Assembly: GCA_900317905.1 (NCBI GenBank)
Contig: ONIN01000001.1
Span: 124,001-188,000 of the forward strand
Reading direction: 5' to 3'
Length of the DNA: 64,000 nucleotides
Source: an uncultured Eubacteriales bacterium
Lineage (GTDB): Bacteria; Bacillota; Clostridia; Oscillospirales; Oscillospiraceae
Shown here: piece after piece, positions 22,029-30,138 of the stretch
Layout: every line of letters starts with the position of its first letter
Numbering within the stretch: position 1 is the first letter of the stretch
The notes under the pieces: model-generated
Database searches by the model: none
Told to the model about the DNA's origin: nothing
What the model saw: only the letters and a program-made list of their open reading frames with translations
Program-made: the position numbers and the translations under genes

Positions 22029-23402
22029 ATGCAGCAAAAGAACAACCTGACGCAATATGAAAAAATGACCCGCACGCCGATTCCCCGGCTGGTATTGAGA
22101 CTGGCCGTTCCGGCTGTGATCTCGATGCTGGTCACAAATATCTATAATCTGGTCGACACGGCCTTCGTGGGACGTCTGGGCACCAGTGCCAGCGGCGCGG
22201 TTGGCATTGTGTTTGGCTTCATGTCGATCATCCAGGCCTTCGGATTCATGTTTGGCCAGGGTGCGGGCAGCATACTCTCCAGGGCACTGGGGAGAAAAGA
22301 TAAAGAGAGCGCCTCTCTTCATGCCTCTGTCGGTTTTTTCTTATCGTTTTTGTGTGGTGCGCTTATCTGTGTGCTCGGTTTTGCATTCCTGGATGGCATC
22401 GTCTTTGGCCTCGGCAGCACCGGGACCATCGCCCCTTACGCAAAGATCTACATTTCTTATATCCTGATCTCAGCACCGTTTATGTGCTCCTGCCTGACCC
22501 TCAACAATCTTCTGCGCTACGAGGGAAAGGCATTCCTTGGAATGATCGGTCTAATGTCCGGTGCAATACTGAATATGGTGGGAGATCCGATTCTCATGTT
22601 CGGGCTGAACATGGGGATCGCGGGCGCAGGCTTGTCCACGGCGCTCAGTCAGATCATCAGCTGGGGCATTCTGGTATGGATGTTTCTCTCCGGAAAAACC
22701 GAGTCAGCGCTCCGGGTTCGTTATGCAGCCCAGGCTACGCCGGGGATTGCAGGCAACATTGCTGCCACCGGATTCCCAAGTCTGCTCAGGCAGATCCTCA
22801 ACAGCATTACCACTGTGCTGTTAAACACGCAGTGTGCGGTGTACGGAGATGCAGCCGTGGCGGCAATGAGCATCGTTTCAAGGATCATCTTCTTTGCGTT
22901 CTCCGTCGCGCTGGGTGTCGGGCAGGGATTTCAGCCAGTTTCCGCCTTTAGCTATGGCGCTGGAAAGTATTCCCGCCTGCGTCAGGGTTTTCGTTTTGCC
23001 TGCCTGGCAGCAGAAGCGTTCATTATCGTCAGCTGTACGCTTTTGATTGTATTCTCCGGCGACCTGATCGGACTGTTTCGGGACGATCTGGAAGTCATCG
23101 CGATCGGCACAAGGGCCCTTCGTCTGCAGGCCCTTGCGACCATGGTTCTGCCTCCGTGCATGATGGTCGAAATGCTGTTCCAGAGCACCGGGCGGAGACT
23201 TGGCGCGAGCCTGCTCTCGGCACTGCGGAGCGGATTGTTCTTTATCCCTGCGCTGCTGATCCTTTCCGGGATCCGGGGTCTTGCGGGAATCCAGGAGGCA
23301 CAGCCGGTGTCTCTGCTGCTCTCTGTGCCGCTGTTTGCAGTTTTTGCAATTCGGTTTTTCCGAACGCTTCCGAAAGAGGATGCACCTGCGGACCTGGAGT
23401 AA
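22029..23402 (+). CDS. MATE-family multidrug/Na+ antiporter
   Basis: 457 residues with about 12 membrane helices in two homologous halves. The family block LRLAVPAVISMLVTNIYNLVDT and FVGRLGTSASGAVGI opens the first half; LLRQILNSITTVLLN and FQPVSAFSYGAGKYSRLRQG mark the second. It exports cationic drugs or metabolites by ion exchange; the substrate cannot be read from sequence. ATG follows GGAAGGATT closely. It ends in its own terminator. Confidence 0.92.
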   Translation: MQQKNNLTQYEKMTRTPIPRLVLRLAVPAVISMLVTNIYNLVDTAFVGRLGTSASGAVGIVFGFMSIIQAFGFMFGQGAGSILSRALGRKDKESASLHASVGFFLSFLCGALICVLGFAFLDGIVFGLGSTGTIAPYAKIYISYILISAPFMCSCLTLNNLLRYEGKAFLGMIGLMSGAILNMVGDPILMFGLNMGIAGAGLSTALSQIISWGILVWMFLSGKTESALRVRYAAQATPGIAGNIAATGFPSLLRQILNSITTVLLNTQCAVYGDAAVAAMSIVSRIIFFAFSVALGVGQGFQPVSAFSYGAGKYSRLRQGFRFACLAAEAFIIVSCTLLIVFSGDLIGLFRDDLEVIAIGTRALRLQALATMVLPPCMMVEMLFQSTGRRLGASLLSALRSGLFFIPALLILSGIRGLAGIQEAQPVSLLLSVPLFAVFAIRFFRTLPKEDAPADLE

Positions 23403-23429
23403 CGCAGCTGCAGAAGCTTTTGAAGTGAA

Positions 23430-23460
23430 AATCCCCCACATATTTGTGGGGGATTATTTT
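23430..23460. terminator. Bidirectional terminator between MATE and macrodomain genes
   Basis: Perfect 11-bp stem AATCCCCCACA with complement and TATT loop, flanked by A and T runs; it overlaps the macrodomain stop. Confidence 0.9.
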
Positions 23461-24524
23461 GCGCCGAGAAGCGGTTGATCATATTGGTATAGAGTTTCGT
23501 TGATCACCATGACGTCAAACTGGTGCTGCCGGATGAAATACTCAACGATCACGTCCATCATCAGCGAATGGGAGAGACTCATCCCCGCCTTGTTCAGCAG
23601 GGACCGGGTTCCCTCCAGATCAAGCTCCAGTGCAACGGCAAGGGCCAGGGCAGTGGACTTGCTGGGCTTATAATGGTTGTTGCTTCGAAGCTTGGAAAAG
23701 ACCTGCTTGGAAATGTTGGCGCGCTTATAGCACTGTGCGTCCGTCATCCCGCGTTCATCCACCAGCCGGAGGACGGCATCGGAAAAACTCTCATCCATGG
23801 CGCGCAGCTGATCCGCAAGGGAGGCGGCCGGCGCCTGAGAGTAGGAGGCTGTCGGCATTGGCGGCGGGGAGGGTCTGTGGAAGGGCCTCGGCAATTTCGC
23901 CGCTTTTGTCCGGGCGTCCTCCCGTGCTGTTGGCAGGTTGTTTGCAAATGCGTCCTCGTGCTCCTCGCAGTTGTTTTTCGCCTGGGGGCGCATCCCAATG
24001 GAAAAACGCTCGTTCAGAAAACGATCTACGCCCGAAGCCGTCTGCGGGTCAATCCGGTATAGCTTCCGGTCATAGACGACCAGCGTGATCTCCATCTCGT
24101 GGCGCTGGAGGAACCGGCGGATTTCATCCACCGCGATGCTCAGCGCTTCCTCCTTCGGAAAGCCGCAGGTGCCTGCCGCGATCAGCGGAAAGGCCACGGA
24201 CTGAAAATCGTTCTCCGCCGCAATGCGCAGCGCGCTCTGATAGCAGTTGGAGAGGATTAGCCGCTCGTCGTGCTTTCCGTCCACCCAGACCGGGCCCGCG
24301 GTGTGGATGACCCATTTCGCCGGCAGATCATATCCCTTGGTGAGTGCGGATTGGCCCCAGCTCAGTGCGGGCAGTTTGTCGCAGACCTCGTGGAGCTTCG
24401 GGCCCGCCGCACGATGAATGGCGCGGTCTGCACCGCCGCCTCCGCTGTAAGCCGCATCCGTCGGGTTCACGATGGCGTCGCAGATTTGCCGGGTAATGTC
24501 ACCGCTGATAATATGAAATGGCAT
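23454..24524 (-). CDS. Macrodomain protein with C-terminal HTH-like domain
   Basis: 356 residues. Residues 1-165 form an ADP-ribose-binding macrodomain: ISGDITRQICDAIVNPTD, the loop SGGGGADRAIHRAAGPKL, WVIHTAGPVW and FPLIAAGTCGFPKEEAL. NPTD replaces the common NAAN, as in a clostridial subclass. After a Pro- and Ala-rich linker (about 190-235), residues 245-345 form an all-helical, XRE-like domain: DERGMTDAQCYKRANISKQV, KLRSNNHYKPSKSTALAL and LEGTRSLLNKAGMSLSHS. It may read or reverse ADP-ribosylation and bind DNA or a partner. Start at ATG 24522-24524 after AAGGAG; the longer frame covers the promoter. It is divergent from a VWA protein gene. Confidence 0.85.
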   Translation of the reverse strand: MPFHIISGDITRQICDAIVNPTDAAYSGGGGADRAIHRAAGPKLHEVCDKLPALSWGQSALTKGYDLPAKWVIHTAGPVWVDGKHDERLILSNCYQSALRIAAENDFQSVAFPLIAAGTCGFPKEEALSIAVDEIRRFLQRHEMEITLVVYDRKLYRIDPQTASGVDRFLNERFSIGMRPQAKNNCEEHEDAFANNLPTAREDARTKAAKLPRPFHRPSPPPMPTASYSQAPAASLADQLRAMDESFSDAVLRLVDERGMTDAQCYKRANISKQVFSKLRSNNHYKPSKSTALALAVALELDLEGTRSLLNKAGMSLSHSLMMDVIVEYFIRQHQFDVMVINETLYQYDQPLLGAK

Positions 24525-24552
24525 GGCTGCGCTCCTTTCTGTGCTTTGTCTT

Positions 24553-24581
24553 ATCATAACTTCACCCTTTGCAGATGTCAA
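24553..24581 (-). promoter_or_regulatory. Consensus promoter of the macrodomain gene
   Basis: Minus-strand TTGACA (24576-24581), 17 bases, TATGAT (24553-24558). Confidence 0.85.
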
Positions 24582-24670
24582 GAAAGGGCGAAAAGGTCTC
24601 TTGCGAAGCGACCTGTTCCGATATTTTGAATGCTAAGATAAAGCCAGAAATCATGAAGGAGGTACTTACC

Positions 24671-25339
24671 ATGACAAACAAGATCAAGCGCAACGACACC
24701 ACCGAGCTGGTATTCATCCTGGACCGCAGCGGTTCCATGTGCGGCTTGGTGTCCGACACCATCGGCGGTTTTAACGCCATGCTGGACAAGCAGAAGGCGG
24801 AGCCTGGCACCTGCTATGTTACCACAGTGCTGTTCGACCATGAGATGACTACACTGCACGATCGGCTTCCCATTGCGGAGGTGCCCCTGCTGACGGAGCG
24901 AGACTATACGCCGCGGGGCAGCACTGCTCTCGTAGACGCAGTTGGACACACGATCCGCCACATCGCCCGCATCCACCGATACGCCAGACCGGAGGATGTG
25001 CCGACCAAGACGCTCTTCGTCATCACCACAGACGGCATGGAGAACGCCAGTCACCGCTATACCGCCGATCGGGTGCGGAAAATGGTGCAGCATGAGCAGG
25101 AGAAATACGGCTGGGAGTTTCTGTTCCTTGGTGCGAATCTGGATGCGGTGGAAACTGCCTCCCGCATCGGTATCCGCGCTGACCGCGCTGCCAACTACAA
25201 CGCGGATGGCATGGGCACAGGCGTTCTGTACGAAAGCGTATCCAAAGCGGTTTCCCAGGTGCGTGCCTGCGCCCCGCTCGGCGCCAGTTGGCGGGAGGAC
25301 GTTGACGCGGATTATGCCGTGCGTGGCAAGAAAAAGTAA
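24671..25339 (+). CDS. von Willebrand factor A domain protein (TerY-like)
   Basis: 222 residues, one VWA domain filling the protein. The metal-ion adhesion site is complete: DRSGSM near residue 17, the Thr in TPRGSTALVDAVG, and ITTDGMENAS. No signal peptide or membrane segment, so it is cytoplasmic, as in TerY-type proteins linked to tellurium, stress or phage resistance. ATG lies 8 bases after AAGGAGGT; the longer frame upstream (24569) has no ribosome binding site. The gene is divergent from the macrodomain-HTH gene, and I recall this pairing in other gut Clostridia (not verified). Confidence 0.88.
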   Translation: MTNKIKRNDTTELVFILDRSGSMCGLVSDTIGGFNAMLDKQKAEPGTCYVTTVLFDHEMTTLHDRLPIAEVPLLTERDYTPRGSTALVDAVGHTIRHIARIHRYARPEDVPTKTLFVITTDGMENASHRYTADRVRKMVQHEQEKYGWEFLFLGANLDAVETASRIGIRADRAANYNADGMGTGVLYESVSKAVSQVRACAPLGASWREDVDADYAVRGKKK

Positions 25340-25351
25340 TTCCATAATCCT

Positions 25352-25398
25352 GCCCCGGAGCGGTTTTACTGCTCCGGGGCATCGTTTTGTTATTTTAT
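25352..25398 (+). terminator. Terminator of the VWA gene
   Basis: 10-bp stem GCCCCGGAGC with complement, 9-base loop, T-rich tail. Confidence 0.88.
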
Positions 25399-25494
25399 TT
25401 GTCAATCATTTTTAAATACACATGGCATATCAAATAATCGTGTGCTATAATATTCAAAAATCTATTTGTCTGAATCAATTGCGGAGTATGCGAC

Positions 25495-26007
25495 ATGAAG
25501 GGAAAGAAGATTATCATCATCGGCTGTCCTGGCGCCGGGAAAAGCACCTTTGCCAGGAAGCTGCGGGATCTGACCGGATTGCCGGTTTTCTATCTGGATA
25601 TGCTTTTTCACAATCCGGACAGGACTACGGTCGGCCGCGAGGAATTTGATAAAAGGCTCTATGTGATTCTAAAAAAGCAGGAATGGATCATTGACGGCAA
25701 CTATTTGAGAACTCTGGCGCTCCGTTTCGAGACCTGTACGGATGTTTTCTTTTTTGATATTCCCGTGGAGCAGTGTCTTGCAAATGCGGCCGCGCGCGTC
25801 GGCCAAATTCGTGAAGACCTGCCTTGGGTGGAATCGGAGTTTGATGAAGATTTTCGACAGTATATTCTTGATTTTCCCAGGGATCAACTGCCAAAGATCT
25901 ATGAATTGATTGGGCAGTACCACAGCTCACGCAGCATCACAGTTTTCCGCTCAAGAGACGAAGCGGATGCATGGCTTTCCTGTTTACAGCATCAATTAAC
26001 AAAATGA
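25495..26007 (+). CDS. P-loop kinase-like protein (adenylate kinase / FlaR topology-modulation type)
   Basis: 170 residues. Walker A is IIIIGCPGAGKSTFARKL near the start; FYLDMLFHNPDRTT, WIIDGNY and the lid-like RVGQIREDLPWVE follow, as in the small kinases sometimes called DNA topology modulation protein FlaR. The substrate is unknown. A TATAAT at 25446-25451, with a weak TGGCAT 17 bases earlier, probably drives it; ATG follows GCGGAG at poor spacing. The lipoprotein gene starts 15 bases after the stop. GC content falls below that of the core genes. Confidence 0.85.
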   Translation: MKGKKIIIIGCPGAGKSTFARKLRDLTGLPVFYLDMLFHNPDRTTVGREEFDKRLYVILKKQEWIIDGNYLRTLALRFETCTDVFFFDIPVEQCLANAAARVGQIREDLPWVESEFDEDFRQYILDFPRDQLPKIYELIGQYHSSRSITVFRSRDEADAWLSCLQHQLTK

Positions 26008-26022
26008 ATTGAGGGAGAAAAG

Positions 26023-26880
26023 ATGATTCGAAATGCCATCCTGATCATAGCACTGGCGCTGGTTCTCTGTGGCTGTTCCGGAAGCAGATCCGGCAGCGGA
26101 ATGGAATATGAACTGCAATCGGTTCACAGAGTCAACGGCAGACAGGGTGTCTGCGTGGAAGGGGACTACTACTGGGTCAGCGGCTCCACGACCCTGACGA
26201 AGTACGACCGCGATTGGAATGTAGTTGCGGAGAATACAGATCCCTTCAAGGGCTATGATTTGGAAGTCAACCACATCGGTGACATTGACGTCTATCAAAA
26301 CGAGCTCTATCTGGGCGTGGAGTACTTCATGGACGGCGAGGGGAAGAACATCCAGGTTGCTGTCTATGACGGCGATACGCTGGAGTTGAAGCGGGTCTTC
26401 CCGTTCCGCGCGGACACCGGACAGCTGGAGTGCAGCGGCATCGCGGTGGATCCCGATTCGCAAACGGTCTATATGTCCTCGTGGATCGATGACGAATCCA
26501 GCAGCTATCTGTACATGTATGACCTTTCGACGGGCGATTACAAAGGGAAACTCCGGATGGATCCGGTGCCCGCCTGGCTGCAGGGCGTTGCGTACTATGA
26601 CGGAAATCTGTACGTGACCAGCGATGACGGCGACGCGGATGACGACGCGCCGGATCACATGTATCGCGTGGATGCCAATACCGGCGCCGTGGTTCTGGAG
26701 AAGACCTTTGACGATGTGACCCGTCAGGGTGAGATCGAAGGCCTGACCTTCGATGCCGAGAGAGGGGAATTTCTCCTTCTGTACAATCGCGGCGCTCGAA
26801 TCATTGCCGGCATGCCGAGCGGGTTCTATGACGGATATGATGAGGAGATCCACGAGGTGTTTGTCTATCGCATGACCTGA
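26023..26880 (+). CDS. Lipoprotein with beta-propeller-like repeats
   Basis: 285 residues. Signal peptide with lipobox VLCGC (Cys at about 17). The mature part repeats blade-like units: SVHRVNGRQGVCVEGDYYWV, VYQNELYLGVEYFMDG, SGIAVDPDSQTVYMSSW, LQGVAYYDGNLYVTSDDG and IEGLTFDAERGEFLLLY. Repetition of this kind occurs in NHL- and SMP-30-type propellers. It is acidic, with a DGDADDDAPD stretch. No catalytic residues stand out, so it may bind a ligand at the surface. Ribosome binding site GAGGGAG. Confidence 0.82.
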   Translation: MIRNAILIIALALVLCGCSGSRSGSGMEYELQSVHRVNGRQGVCVEGDYYWVSGSTTLTKYDRDWNVVAENTDPFKGYDLEVNHIGDIDVYQNELYLGVEYFMDGEGKNIQVAVYDGDTLELKRVFPFRADTGQLECSGIAVDPDSQTVYMSSWIDDESSSYLYMYDLSTGDYKGKLRMDPVPAWLQGVAYYDGNLYVTSDDGDADDDAPDHMYRVDANTGAVVLEKTFDDVTRQGEIEGLTFDAERGEFLLLYNRGARIIAGMPSGFYDGYDEEIHEVFVYRMT

Positions 26881-26899
26881 GAATACCACTATAACGCTT

Positions 26900-26937
26900 A
26901 AATCCCACACTTTGTCTGCACAGAGCGTGGGATTTTT
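26900..26937. terminator. Terminator between lipoprotein and WYL genes
   Basis: Stem AAATCCCAC with GTGGGATTT, 18-base loop, T run; convergent genes on both sides. Confidence 0.8.
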
Positions 26938-26940
26938 ATG

Positions 26941-27936
26941 TTATTGCGTTTGATACTGCTTTGTCAGGCGCTCCGCTTCCTCGCGCATCTGCTGTACCAC
27001 GTCATCCGGGGCGGTGATGCGGACGCCTTCGCCCAGGGCAAAGATCCAGCCAAGGAAATGGCGGCTGGGCACCACGGTCACCTGGGCGGTGAAGCGATCT
27101 TGTCCCAGCGGGCTCACGGTGATGTCTCTTCCGAAGCGATCAATAATCGTGCCCACCATGGCGTTTTCGCCTTCGATGGTCACGGTGCGCTCCTCGCCGC
27201 CGAACATACCGAAGATGCTTTTGGAGTATTTGGCGGTATCGAAATCCTGAAAGGCCTGCCGTCCTTCGCGTTTATCATCCGCCACAGAGAGCTTCAGCAT
27301 CTTGTCCACCCGGTAGTGCTTGATGATCTGGTCGGCAGCATCATAGCCCACCAGATAGTAGTATTCATCGTCCCACATGAGACTCCAGGGGCTGACCTGA
27401 TACCAGGCGCCGCCGTGCCGCAGCTCCGGTTCTTTCGTAACATTCCAGTTGAAGTACTGGAACCGAACCTGCCGGTTGGAGCCGATGGCCTCGTGGAGCT
27501 GGTCGACGGTGTAGTAAATGCTTTCGTTCATGCTCTTCACGCGACCGGAGATCAGCACCTGACGGTGGAGGTGGGTGGCGTCGTATTTGCTGACGAGCCC
27601 TTCCAGCTTCTTGATCAAATCTCTGGATTTGTTCACCGAAATGAATTTCGCGCTCTGCACTGAGTCCACCAACAGCTTCAGTTCCGGCAACTGGAATTCC
27701 CGGTCACCGATGTGGTAATACACATTCCGCTCCCGCCGCTCTGAAATGATATCATAGCCGTAGTCCTTCAGCGCCTGCAGATCGGTGTACAGTGTCTTGC
27801 GCTCCACGATCACCTGATACTCTTTCAGCCGTTCGATGATTTCCTCCTGGGTCAGCGCGTGGCTGTCATCGGTCTCCCGTGACAGGATCTGCGCCAGATA
27901 CAGCATTTTCAGCTTCTGATTCTCTCCCTTTGCCAT
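26941..27936 (-). CDS. WYL-domain transcriptional regulator (YafY type)
   Basis: 331 residues. An N-terminal winged helix (KLKMLYLAQILSRE to LTQEEIIERLKEY and RKTLYTDLQALKDYGYDI) is followed by the WYL domain (about 135-210: VRFQYFNWNVTKEPE, WYQVSPWSLMWDDEYYYLVGYD) and a WCX extension. WYL proteins sense nucleotides or nucleic acids and control stress, defence and transport genes. Start at ATG 27934-27936 after GGAGGT; the frame's upstream ATG at 28014 lies in the palindrome. It is divergent from two 45-codon genes, which it may control through the palindrome at 28005. Confidence 0.92.
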   Translation of the reverse strand: MAKGENQKLKMLYLAQILSRETDDSHALTQEEIIERLKEYQVIVERKTLYTDLQALKDYGYDIISERRERNVYYHIGDREFQLPELKLLVDSVQSAKFISVNKSRDLIKKLEGLVSKYDATHLHRQVLISGRVKSMNESIYYTVDQLHEAIGSNRQVRFQYFNWNVTKEPELRHGGAWYQVSPWSLMWDDEYYYLVGYDAADQIIKHYRVDKMLKLSVADDKREGRQAFQDFDTAKYSKSIFGMFGGEERTVTIEGENAMVGTIIDRFGRDITVSPLGQDRFTAQVTVVPSRHFLGWIFALGEGVRITAPDDVVQQMREEAERLTKQYQTQ

Positions 27937-28004
27937 GATAGACCTCCAATTCATTTTTATCATTTTACCACGATCTTCTGCATAAAGAAAGACAAAAAGA
28001 AGTT

Positions 28005-28028
28005 CCGAGTACAATTTTTTGTACTCGG
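28005..28028. promoter_or_regulatory. Perfect palindrome, candidate operator at the WYL/small-protein divergent promoter
   Basis: CCGAGTAC and GTACTCGG, separated by AATTTTTT. TATAAT of the plus-strand promoter begins 6 bases downstream at 28035, so the palindrome covers the -35 position, which has no consensus of its own. Confidence 0.6.
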
Positions 28029-28034
28029 TTTTTG

Positions 28035-28040
28035 TATAAT
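28035..28040 (+). promoter_or_regulatory. -10 element of the small-protein unit
   Basis: TATAAT with the extended TG one base upstream (TTGTATAAT). No -35 match at 16-18 bases; the palindrome sits there. Confidence 0.6.
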
Positions 28041-28074
28041 GGAGACATCAGAACCGGAAAAGGAGGCCAGCGAA

Positions 28075-28212
28075 ATGCAGAAGCAGGAACCGGATGTGGA
28101 AAAAATCATGGGAGAGATCTCCGAAAAGCTGAAGAAGCTTGACGGAGACCCGGAGTGGAAGCAGAAAATCTCCAACATAGTACGTCGGATCATACTGGAA
28201 TACACCGCCTGA
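28075..28212 (+). CDS. Small acidic helical protein 1 (45 residues)
   Basis: ATG at 28075 follows AGGAGG closely and reads 45 codons to TGA. The product is soluble and helical by composition, with IMGEISEKLKKLDGD in the middle and IVRRIILEYTA at the end; no Cys. No family is recognised. It is followed 20 bases later by a second gene of the same length. Sharing promoter and divergent orientation with the WYL regulator suggests joint control. Confidence 0.65.
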   Translation: MQKQEPDVEKIMGEISEKLKKLDGDPEWKQKISNIVRRIILEYTA

Positions 28213-28232
28213 ACAGAGAAAGGAAGGTCATC

Positions 28233-28370
28233 ATGGAGAGAAAAAACGATCAGAAAACCGAACGGCTCCTGCAGGAGCTTTCCGAGAAAATGGACGCCCT
28301 CTACGAAGAACAGACCTGCCGTATGGGTGTCATCCAGTCGGTGCAGATGCTACTGGAGCGGACTGCGTAA
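28233..28370 (+). CDS. Small helical protein 2 (45 residues)
   Basis: ATG at 28233 after AAAGGAAGG; 45 codons. Charged start MERKNDQKTERLL, then LQELSEKMDALYEEQ with heptad spacing suited to coiled-coil pairing, and VIQSVQMLLERTA at the end; one Cys. The ELSEKMDAL phrase resembles EISEKLKKL of protein 1, so the two may be distant paralogues or partners. The unit ends in a UUCG-capped terminator 20 bases downstream. Function unknown. Confidence 0.65.
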   Translation: MERKNDQKTERLLQELSEKMDALYEEQTCRMGVIQSVQMLLERTA

Positions 28371-28391
28371 AACGGAGGATTTCATAGAGAA

Positions 28392-28426
28392 AGCCCCTCT
28401 GACTTCGGTCAAAGGGGCTGGTTTTT
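28392..28426. terminator. UUCG-loop terminator
   Basis: Stem AGCCCCT-TGAC with one mismatch, TTCG loop, GGTTTTT tail; between the convergent small-protein unit and asnA. Confidence 0.88.
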
Positions 28427-28437
28427 ATGATTTTGGA

Positions 28438-29451
28438 TTACAGCAGCTTGATCCCGGCGTTCTTGCAGGTCTCCAGCGTCTCGGCGTCCCAGACGGAGGA
28501 CTGCACCTCACCGATGTGGGCCTTGCCAAGCAGCAGCATGGAAAGACGGCTTTGGCCGATGCCGCCGCCGATGGTCTGGGGCAGCTCACCGTTCAGGAGC
28601 ATCTTGTGATAGGTGCGCTCCCGGCGGTCATCGCAGCCGGAGAGGGTCAGCTGTTTGTCAAGAGTCTCGGGATCGACTCGGATGCCCATGGAGGAGAGCT
28701 CGAAAGCGCAGCCCAGCAGGTCATCCCAGTAGAGCAGATCGCCGTTCAGATTCCAGTCATCGTAGTCGGGGGAGCGTCCGTCGTGCTTCTGTCCGGACTT
28801 CATGGCGCCGCCGATGCCGATCAGGAACACGGTGGGGTGTTCTTTCAAAATGGCATTTTCCCGCTCCTTGGGCGTTTTCTCCGGCCAACGATCCTCCAGC
28901 TCCTGGGCGGTGATGAAGGTGACCGTAGAACTCAGCTCCGGCAGCTGCTGCAGCTGCGGATAAATGGCTCTGAGGGTGCGCTGGGTCTCGGAGACCGCGG
29001 CTGCGATGTCCATAACGGTGCTCTTGAGATAATCCAGGTTCCGGTCTTTCATCTCGATGACCTTCTCCCAGTCCCACTGATCCACGTAGACCGAGTGGAG
29101 GTTGTCCAGCACATCCTCGTCCCGGCGAATGGCGTTCATGTCGGTATAAAGACCCTTCCCGGGGTAGAAATCATAGAGATGCAGGGCCATGCGCTTCCAC
29201 TTTGCCAGAGACTGCACCACCTGGGCATCCCGGCCGATGTTGGGAATATCGAAGGAAACCGGCCGCTCATAGCCGTTCAGATTGTCGTTCAGACCTGTGC
29301 GCTCCTCCACAAACAGCGGCGCGGAGACACGATAGAGATTCAGATTGGCGGCCAGCTGGTCTTCAAACAGACGCTTTAACAGGCCGATGGCTTTCTGGGT
29401 GTCATAGGTGTTCAGGAGGCTCCGGTAGCCCGCAGGGACAATGGTGTTCAT
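28438..29451 (-). CDS. asnA: Aspartate-ammonia ligase (ammonia-dependent asparagine synthetase)
   Basis: 337 residues, the usual size. It makes Asn from Asp, ammonia and ATP and is built like a class II tRNA synthetase. Family blocks are seen: QKAIGLLKRLFEDQLAANLN, VSAPLFVEERTGLNDNLNG, HSVYVDQWDWEKVI, GRSPDYDDWNLNGDLLYW and LPQTIGGGIGQSRLSMLLL. Its start overlaps the stop of the DUF4364 gene (ATGA), so it is coupled to it. Confidence 0.96.
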   Translation of the reverse strand: MNTIVPAGYRSLLNTYDTQKAIGLLKRLFEDQLAANLNLYRVSAPLFVEERTGLNDNLNGYERPVSFDIPNIGRDAQVVQSLAKWKRMALHLYDFYPGKGLYTDMNAIRRDEDVLDNLHSVYVDQWDWEKVIEMKDRNLDYLKSTVMDIAAAVSETQRTLRAIYPQLQQLPELSSTVTFITAQELEDRWPEKTPKERENAILKEHPTVFLIGIGGAMKSGQKHDGRSPDYDDWNLNGDLLYWDDLLGCAFELSSMGIRVDPETLDKQLTLSGCDDRRERTYHKMLLNGELPQTIGGGIGQSRLSMLLLGKAHIGEVQSSVWDAETLETCKNAGIKLL

Positions 29452-29981
29452 TTGGATTCCTCGCTTTCAGTCAGGATGCCGACGATCTTGTGATAAATGG
29501 ATTCTGCGTCGGCGCGGAAGGTGTTCTCCATGGTACCCGCAGCCTGTTCATTGGCAGCCAGGAGCCGCAGCTCCAGAATCGGGCTGACGCCGTCAGAGAC
29601 CGAGAGATGCACGGTGCACAATCCGTCATCATCCAAACTGTGCTCGGCGGTGATCAGAGCCGCTCTGCGCATCTGCGCTGCCAGCGGAGCGGTCAGCTTC
29701 AGCGCCTTGGTGCGGACGGAGTAGGGAATGCTGCTGCCCACGGCCTCCACATTCTGACGGCCGAGATCCGTGATCTGATACTTCCGATCCTGCTCCGTGA
29801 TCTGGCCGCTCTCGGTGAGCTCCGCCAGACAGTCGGAGTAGTCGAAATAGCCGATGCCGTCATCGCAGAAAACCAGCTCCGACAGCTTCAGCTCATCCAC
29901 CGGGGCCGGGAGCTCGTTGAGCACAAACAGAATCAGGATTTTGATATCCAGTTTTTCGTGGATAAAACCGAATCGTTCCAT
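29448..29981 (-). CDS. DUF4364 winged-helix protein
   Basis: 177 residues. The N-terminus MERFGFIHEKLDIKILILFVL, LKLSELVFCDDGIGYFDYSD and LTESGQITEQDRKYQITDLG form a winged-helix fold typical of the DUF4364 family of Clostridia. The rest is an alpha/beta domain ending in a charged tail. A regulatory role, perhaps of asnA or amino acid metabolism, is an inference from fold and operon position. It has its own consensus promoter. Confidence 0.85.
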   Translation of the reverse strand: MERFGFIHEKLDIKILILFVLNELPAPVDELKLSELVFCDDGIGYFDYSDCLAELTESGQITEQDRKYQITDLGRQNVEAVGSSIPYSVRTKALKLTAPLAAQMRRAALITAEHSLDDDGLCTVHLSVSDGVSPILELRLLAANEQAAGTMENTFRADAESIYHKIVGILTESEESK

Positions 29982-30010
29982 GGTGATTCCTCACTTTAAT
30001 ACGATGTATC

Positions 30011-30039
30011 ATTATAGCGCATCCAGCGCCCAACGTCAA
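30011..30039 (-). promoter_or_regulatory. Promoter of the DUF4364-asnA unit
   Basis: Minus-strand TTGACG (30034-30039), 17 bases, TATAAT (30011-30016). Confidence 0.85.
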
Positions 30040-30138
30040 CCGATGCTGCCGGTTTTTTCCAAGAAAACTGCACATTTGCGCCGCATCCGCATAGACTGTA
30101 GGGAAGCGTGCTTCAAATCTTCCGAGGGAGGTCATTTT

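Noticed and set aside
20946-27000. Attachment-site duplication of the tRNA-Lys 3' end
   Set aside because: No second copy of the T-arm to CCA sequence was seen in this interval, and there is no integrase gene.
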